From Hetaerina americana (lineage: Eukaryota; Arthropoda; Insecta; Odonata; Calopterygidae): DNA of 64,000 nucleotides. This document shows, in pieces, positions 58,465-64,000 of this stretch. The stretch's first letter is position 1; each line of letters opens with the position of its first letter. The stretch lies in the NCBI GenBank assembly GCA_022747635.1, contig JAKTNV010000007.1, forward strand, positions 9,547,497-9,611,496, read 5' to 3'. Below the pieces are notes generated by a model. It saw nothing but the letters and a program-made list of their open reading frames with translations. It was not told the DNA's origin and did no database searches. Position numbers and translations under genes: made by a program.

Positions 58465-58754
58465 AAACATTGAATTTACAAGTCGGAGCAAAGTTAAGCA
58501 CTGCAAAGCTGTTAGGTATACTTTCAGGTGCATGTGTATGTAAGATGTAGATTGAATGTTTGCATGTGTGTGGGGTGTAAGTGTTCATGCATGAATGTAT
58601 GCCATGTTTTTTTTTGGGGATATATGATTTTGTGGTTATTGCATGCGGTTTTTTTTTCTTTTTCTCTTCTAAATTATGGGTGGTGTCCTAACACCCCCTG
58701 CCACACGCCCTTGCGGCGGCTTGCGGGGTATTAAGTAGATGTAGATGTAGATGA
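58465..58754 (+). mobile_element. 3'-UTR and (GTAGAT)n tail of the CR1/L2-like LINE
   Basis: A TGTGTATG-rich segment and T-runs precede the terminal block ACACCCCCTGCCACACGCCC (58691-58710). CGGCGGCTTGCGGGGTATTAA and a (GTAGAT)n tail ending at 58754 follow. Short tandem repeats at the 3' end are characteristic of CR1/L2-type LINEs. The same terminus is shared by copies at 7.3, 12.8, 14.7, 18.2, 20.4, 48.4 and 48.9 kb. Confidence 0.85.
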
Positions 58755-59442
58755 ACATCACTGCAGAAATTTAAACCATCTTTTAACCTATGGTAAGCCA
58801 TTTCAATGATTCTCCAAGCATTAGCTTGTTGAATAAGATAGATTTTTTGTATAAAATCAGTGCGCAGTAACCAACGATAAAATTTAATGATTGATAATTT
58901 TTACAGATATATTCTTGATTAGCTTTTAAACATAAATTTTTAAACATCTCTAATTTTCCGCTTTAACTGTTAAAGTGATAATCTTCGCCCCCAAGGGTTA
59001 TTTGTAGGAGTTTGAATTCTATGAAAACTTTTTTTATGAAAAAAGAGTGCGCGCATTTAAAATTTTCAATGTATTAGAATTTTAATCTGTTACCATGTCT
59101 TCATTTATCACTTTTGTCTTAAAGATAATACTTTGGAGCACGAGCATCAGTGAAAGTATGTTTTCTTTAGGAAAGTTTACTACTCTCTTTCACTATTGCA
59201 AAGCATAATTGATAATAAATGGTATATACGTATTAAGTATGTTAGAGAAATCATTGTTTTCATTTGACAGTACTGCTTCTATTTCAAAATTATTAGCTAT
59301 CACGAAAAATATATGGTACCTGAAGTACTTGCTGTTGTAATCATAGACTTATAATCCGGACGAGAGGTTGATGCGAGAAAATAATATGAAAATTATAAAC
59401 AAGAATAAAACATTCAGATGGGATACTCAACTGCAGTTTAGT

Positions 59443-59515
59443 ATATATACATATATATATATATATTTATTTATTTATATATATATTTATATATGTGTGT
59501 GTATATAAATATATT
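59443..59515. repeat. TA/TTTA microsatellite
   Basis: TATATA and TTTATTTA units mixed with a short TGTGTG run. Confidence 0.9.
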
Positions 59516-59545
59516 GGGTATTTTGGTGTGTATGTATATATGTGC

Positions 59546-59640
59546 ATTGTAAGAGTGACCTTTGACAAGACTTGACCGTTGCACCCAGGACAATTGCCTA
59601 ATTGCAACGATATAAATTCTTAAATAAATAAATAATATTT
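59546..59640 (+). repeat. Dispersed repeat shared with 21.78 kb, with A-rich tail
   Basis: ATTGTAAGAGTGACCTTTGA through CAATTGCCTAATTGCAA matches 21775-21839 and is followed by TAAATAAATAAATAATATT, a tail typical of RTE-like or SINE 3' ends. The parent element is unidentified. Confidence 0.7.
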
Positions 59641-60714
59641 TATAGGGTCATTATGCGCATATCTAGTGCTGTGTCTTGCTAATTTTTTTAAAGTATGGTG
59701 GTAGTGTTTCGCGAAAAAAGCAAGAAAATTACCCTCGTAGGCATTTATTTCCCTGCAGCGAATCTCCTCGTTCCACGGAGGTCGAGTCCCACGTTCGAGC
59801 GGGGCTCTCCTTGCTACCTGCAGTGGCATGTGACTCGCTGCAGATGATGCGAATGTTCGGGCGCGTCCCCCTCCTCCCTTCTGTTCCCCTTGCGTCGGAC
59901 CCCTGCTCTCTCTATCCTTCGGCTCCCTCCCCCCCACCTCTGAGTGCTCTCCTTGAGAACCGAAATGAAAATTCCTCCCGTTCCCCCGGTCGAATTCTCC
60001 CTCCCCCGCGGTGACGGAGGGCCCCCCGGGGGGGGGGGATGGAGTGAGGGGTCCTGTCCCCCCCTTTTCAAAATCCACCCATTCTCCTCTTCTCTTCATC
60101 CTTCTCCTCCAAGAAGGAGTTGGCCCGTTCTCCCCGGTCCTCTTTTCGCTCGACAGTGCAGCGACCCCCCCCCCACCACACCCCTCTCCCCCGCTCCCCC
60201 TGCTCGGTCGCCTTCGGAACTAAACGTGTAACCCCTCCCCCCTTTCCCTCCTGCGTACCAACCCCCCTTCCTATCATCCCGACTTCCCCCGACACGTCTC
60301 GGGGCGCGAGCCAGCTCGAATCTCTCTTCCTCCCCCCTTGGCTCTCCCTCCCCTCTTTGGCCCCCTCTCCCCCTTATACATTCTCGCTTCACCCCCTCCC
60401 CCTTCTATCCCTTTAAGGTAGAGGCCCCTGCAGTCGAATCATCACCCGGAAATTTTTCTCCGTTCAACATTCTTCGGAGAGCGTAGATTCAAGAGCAGCA
60501 CATCTTGCCGAAAAAAAGAGAGCCGACGTGCTCAGCTTCGGCGACATTACTTCTTGCCAATGTTAAGCGAAAAATGTAGGGGGAACCTCTTGTGTGCGTA
60601 ATGAAGTTCGCGCTGAACTTTACGATGCTATAGACGCAAGTGTTGATGGACGGATACCTGACTCGCACGCCCCTGGTGTATGGAACATGACCGTCTAATT
60701 CCCCAGTAAATAAG

Positions 60715-61036
60715 AAAGCATACCTAGTTCAATAGTTTCAGCCTCAACTTTGTGGAAGTTCATTTTAATAAATGAAAAAGAAACACTTTGTTCCAATCCA
60801 CCAATTTATAATAAATGAAAAAGAAACACTTTGTTCCAATCCACCAATTTATTACAGGTACGACTAGTTTCGACGCTACGGCGTCATCCTCAGGTACCTG
60901 AGGATGACGCCGTAGCGTCGAAACTAGTCGTACCTGTAATAAATTGGTGGATTGGAACAAAGTGTTTCTTTTTCATTTATTATAAATTGGTGGATTGGAA
61001 CAAAGTGTTTCTTTTTCATTTATTAAAGCATACCTA
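60715..61036. mobile_element. Perfect 264-bp palindromic element with 12-bp flanking repeats
   Basis: The arms 60764-60895 and 60896-61027 are perfect 132-bp reverse complements with no spacer, centred on GGTACC. AAAGCATACCTA at 60715-60726 recurs at 61025-61036, a likely 12-bp target duplication. The final three bases of the right arm overlap it. Within each arm a 43-bp unit (AATTGGTGGATTGGAACAAA...) is tandemly duplicated. The inner part carries CTGAGGA (60898-60904), a GACGC/GCGTC stem (60906-60919) and GAAAC (60920-60924), the same core as at 27.26 and 31.13 kb. No protein is encoded. The exact symmetry implies a very recent inverted duplication or a foldback replication product; an assembly artefact must also be considered. 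Confidence 0.9.
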
Positions 61037-64000
61037 TCCTATTTATCGAAGCAGCGCGTTGTGGCGTTTGCACTGTTCCACATTTTTAGCATCCAACTTA
61101 AAAACGGTCAGAGGAGGGAGTTCATCCCTTTATTGTATCACATTATAAATGTCGGACGCCATATTGATGTCTACGAATTCACGAGAACCTTTGACTTATG
61201 TTGCGGTGCAGTGTGAAAAATTTTCCCCTCGCGAACAATTCTAATACGCTACGAATACTCGTGTCTTTCCGCACACGGAACGGTTTCTCAAGGGCTCTAA
61301 CATATGTTTTCAACCGGGATTTTAAGCATTTGGGGCAACCTTTGACGAAACTCACTCGGTACTGTAAGGTTTTATTTCGAAGTAATTTGCATAATTGTGT
61401 TGGGAGCCAGTTTTGCTTTCAAACGCTTGCATTCTATTTTGAATACCTGTTGTGCTACAGCATTATCATGTATTCTCTAAACAAGGGAAAAGGTCCTGAG
61501 AGTTGGATTCGCGCCAAATTGGATACAAATTTTAATCTGTACGATGTTTCATTCAAAATAACAGACAGTACATTATCTTTGTAAAGTGTGTTGAAGCAAT
61601 TTTTTTGCAACGGAATCGAAACATGTTTGTTACTCTGATTAAGAGGGACGTATTTCATCGCTAACTACGAACATATATATTTCATTCCCCAATTTAGGGT
61701 TCAGGTGAAATAGGGGACTATATAGTCACAATATCGCCCCAATGAGACGTTTTATTATTATCATTTTTCCAGTTTCGATCAAATATCACCCAGATTAAAG
61801 GATTTTCCCCAATTTACCAGTAAGCAAGCGCTTTCTGAAGAAGATGTCAAAATGCATTTTGTTACCATGACACGTGTATTTCAGATGTTGGCATGTTGTT
61901 TTTTTGTGAAATAAATATTAGATGCGCTGGTTTATTTTGACGGTTGTCATGTTTTATATTAGATTATGTAAAAATCTATCGACAAAATGTAGGAGGGGCG
62001 AGCTCGATTATGGCACCAGGGCCTGTTGGGTTTAGATGCACAATGCTGTGTTGTTTTGATTACTGTGCATGTGCGGACGAAAATACACTGTAATGGATTC
62101 TTTAAAGGTTTTATTCTGTGTTATTCTTTCATGATAGGGGACAGCGGCACACAGCAAATCCAGAATGATTTTCATGGAAGCACGACCGTGGTTTCGCTGG
62201 CATGCATCAAATGGGCTTAGACTAGAGAAGATGGCGACAGTGCCCAGCATCGAAATGCTTAGTCCTGTTACAATAACTATCATTGTGGATTTGCTTTGTG
62301 TCACTAGTGTCAGACGTACAGAAAAGCGAGGATAAACATTCAAGCAGAGAAATATTTGACTCGTTTTGCCATCGCCGCAAATGTGAAATAAATTGCGTTC
62401 CTTTCTTTCGGATCCATATCTATTTTATTTTTTACTCAGGGGTTTATTTCAGTTTGAATGTTAATCAGGATCCATAGAGAAGATAAAATGGCTAATTTAC
62501 GTGCCTACGTAACATATACGTGGATTGCTAATTTCAGGATACTGGTTTATTTTTTCATCAGACAATTACCTTCCATGCTTAGAATTTTGTGACTTTTAAT
62601 TTTTAGTACGTAGCTTTTAAGAATATGTAAAATGATTCATAGATGAATGGTTTAAGAGTAGCCCCTGCCAAACACACGCTATTGGTAAATTGCATAGTCT
62701 GACGGGGATTAAATAAATGGAATTTTATACTTTTATTCTATACAATTCTATGCAATAGAGGAATGCGATACTTTTACCGTGGTGATAGAGTAAAGGAAAA
62801 TGAGATGGATATAGCGTTTCTCTATTGATAGAATCCATGTGTATAGGTGGCTAACGTTTGTTGTTTCTTTCGGGAGTGTTTGACTGGAGAAATATAATCA
62901 AATATGGGCGAAGAAAAGTTGAAAGGTGTGAGGAATAATTTCACGAAACGACAAAAGTAGTCTCATAAATATCAAAGGGGTGGGAGTCGCTGGAGGTGGG
63001 AAGCATCGATGCTGAGTTGAACCCATGGGCCGTGTGAATTAAGTAATGGCATTGCGAAGCCATTTTCCAAGTCTCGAACTGAATCGTCTGGTCGGACAAA
63101 CGGAGACCGGAAACTTTCGAGCGAACGCAATTGAGGGAGTCGCCCCCTAAATTCGTGGCCACGACACCAGGGGCTCCGTTAAAGCATTTCTTATGCGTCA
63201 ATGAGGATTCTAAACCTCGTCATTGGCTGAGAACGCCATGTCATGGTTTGGTCTGCATTTTTTCCAGTGGATGTGCACTAACTCACCCTTGATCGTTTCC
63301 TTTAGACGTGAGCGAAAAATTGTGGCGGAATTGGCATTAAATACAGCACAAAAATGGTGTCTTGGGCACAGCTCTGGACCTCGTGGAGACGAAAGGGCGT
63401 TTCTTTTTCCGCCGCCCGAATTTCAACATTTCCATCGTTGCTGTCGTGGACGAGGGTAGCCCTTTCTGCCTCGAGAAATAACGCTATAAAACATTGGGTG
63501 AAGTTGGGAATCCTGCATTGATACCGGATTACGATACTCTTTCTTCTACTATTCTAATAATAATATCGAAGTTACCACGGCAACCTTTTCTCAACCGTCT
63601 GCATTGGGTGCCCATTTCAATCATGAGACAATTGATATTCTGTAATGTAATCACTAAATGCGATGAAAAGCAAAGAAAATTGGGTTGATGCGTGAAAGAT
63701 GGCGAAAACGTTGACTCTGGTGAGTCCTCAATTCTTCCCCGGCATTGACGGGAATGAATGTATTCAAATCTAGTTTGAAAACATGTAGAAGAGTCTTACA
63801 CGTCCAAGAGGTTAGTAATAATATCCATACATTGTAGTTTGGAACGAATTTTTTCTCTTCGCGTTCAAAGATTACAGAGCTCGTGTTCGATCTTCGACAA
63901 AAAATGCCATTTACCCGTAATGTTTATACGATAACTTGCAGTGAAGCGAGTGCATGGTAGAGGTTACTGGCCTTTCCTGCCGTCTTTGTGGTAAGAGAAC
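61037..64000. other. Non-coding stretch, no gene recognised
   Basis: Balanced to AT-rich DNA without microsatellites or recognisable elements. Open frames up to 128 codons (61198-61584) have no domain or repeat similarity that I can see. Confidence 0.55.

Larger units (their letters stand above)
58755..60714. other. Non-coding stretch with pyrimidine-rich island
   Basis: AT-rich DNA, a TA/TTTA microsatellite (59443-59515), a dispersed repeat (59546-59640) and a GC-rich, pyrimidine-rich island (59760-60420) with C-runs at 60003-60030 and 60165-60178. No gene is recognised. The island's frames are Pro/Ser- or Gly/Arg-rich. Confidence 0.55.

Noticed and set aside
60760..61148. Identical 66-residue peptides on both strands
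   Set aside because: They come from the perfect palindrome at 60764-61027.

Overview
This window looks like intergenic, repeat-dense DNA from an animal nuclear genome, most likely an arthropod. It is generally AT-rich, carries long (TA)n and (GA)n microsatellites, and has no operons or bacterial-type gene spacing. The recognisable coding pieces all belong to metazoan mobile elements: an ORF1 of an arthropod-type non-LTR retrotransposon, CR1/L2-like reverse-transcriptase 3' ends, mariner transposase fossils, a Penelope-like (PLE) endonuclease fossil, tRNA-derived SINEs and a solo LTR. I cannot name the species. I found no host protein gene, rRNA gene or CRISPR array that I can defend.

Layout. 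1-2.4 kb is unannotated. 2.5-6.4 kb is the most structured region: two copies of a tRNA-like repeat lie head to head as an inverted pair with about 345-bp arms (2698-3045 and 3052-3394). The right copy was split by a 2.43-kb non-LTR element (3395-5823) flanked by the 6-bp target duplication ATAGCT. That element has an intact 532-codon ORF1 with a CCHC zinc knuckle but essentially no ORF2. It is followed by (TA)n tracts and a foldback (6107-6240). 7.3-20.9 kb holds several 3' ends of one CR1/L2-like family, a tRNA-derived SINE (8.2 kb), a second tRNA-like repeat with perfect 51-bp inverted ends (12.0 kb) and GC-rich polypyrimidine islands. 26.9-27.4 kb has a SINE next to a monomer of a structured repeat. 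That repeat recurs as near-perfect palindromes at 31.1 and 60.8 kb.

32.8-38.6 kb contains a mariner fossil whose second catalytic Asp codon has become a stop, a PLE endonuclease fossil, a degenerate ORF and a complete solo LTR (553 bp, TSD AAAT). 44.7 kb has a complete SINE insertion (TSD CAGAACAC). 50.5 kb holds a second, different mariner fossil, and 57.8-58.75 kb the best-preserved CR1/L2-like 3' end, with one frameshift and a (GTAGAT)n tail. The last 3 kb look unremarkable.

The elements do not form a pathway. Their relationship is nesting and parasitism: the non-LTR element sits inside a tRNA-like repeat, and SINEs and ORF1-only elements presumably rely on enzymes supplied elsewhere. The two leads most worth following are the ORF1-only retrotransposon inserted in a tRNA-like A-box, and the palindromic repeat family whose core resembles a hammerhead ribozyme, with compensating changes in its stem.
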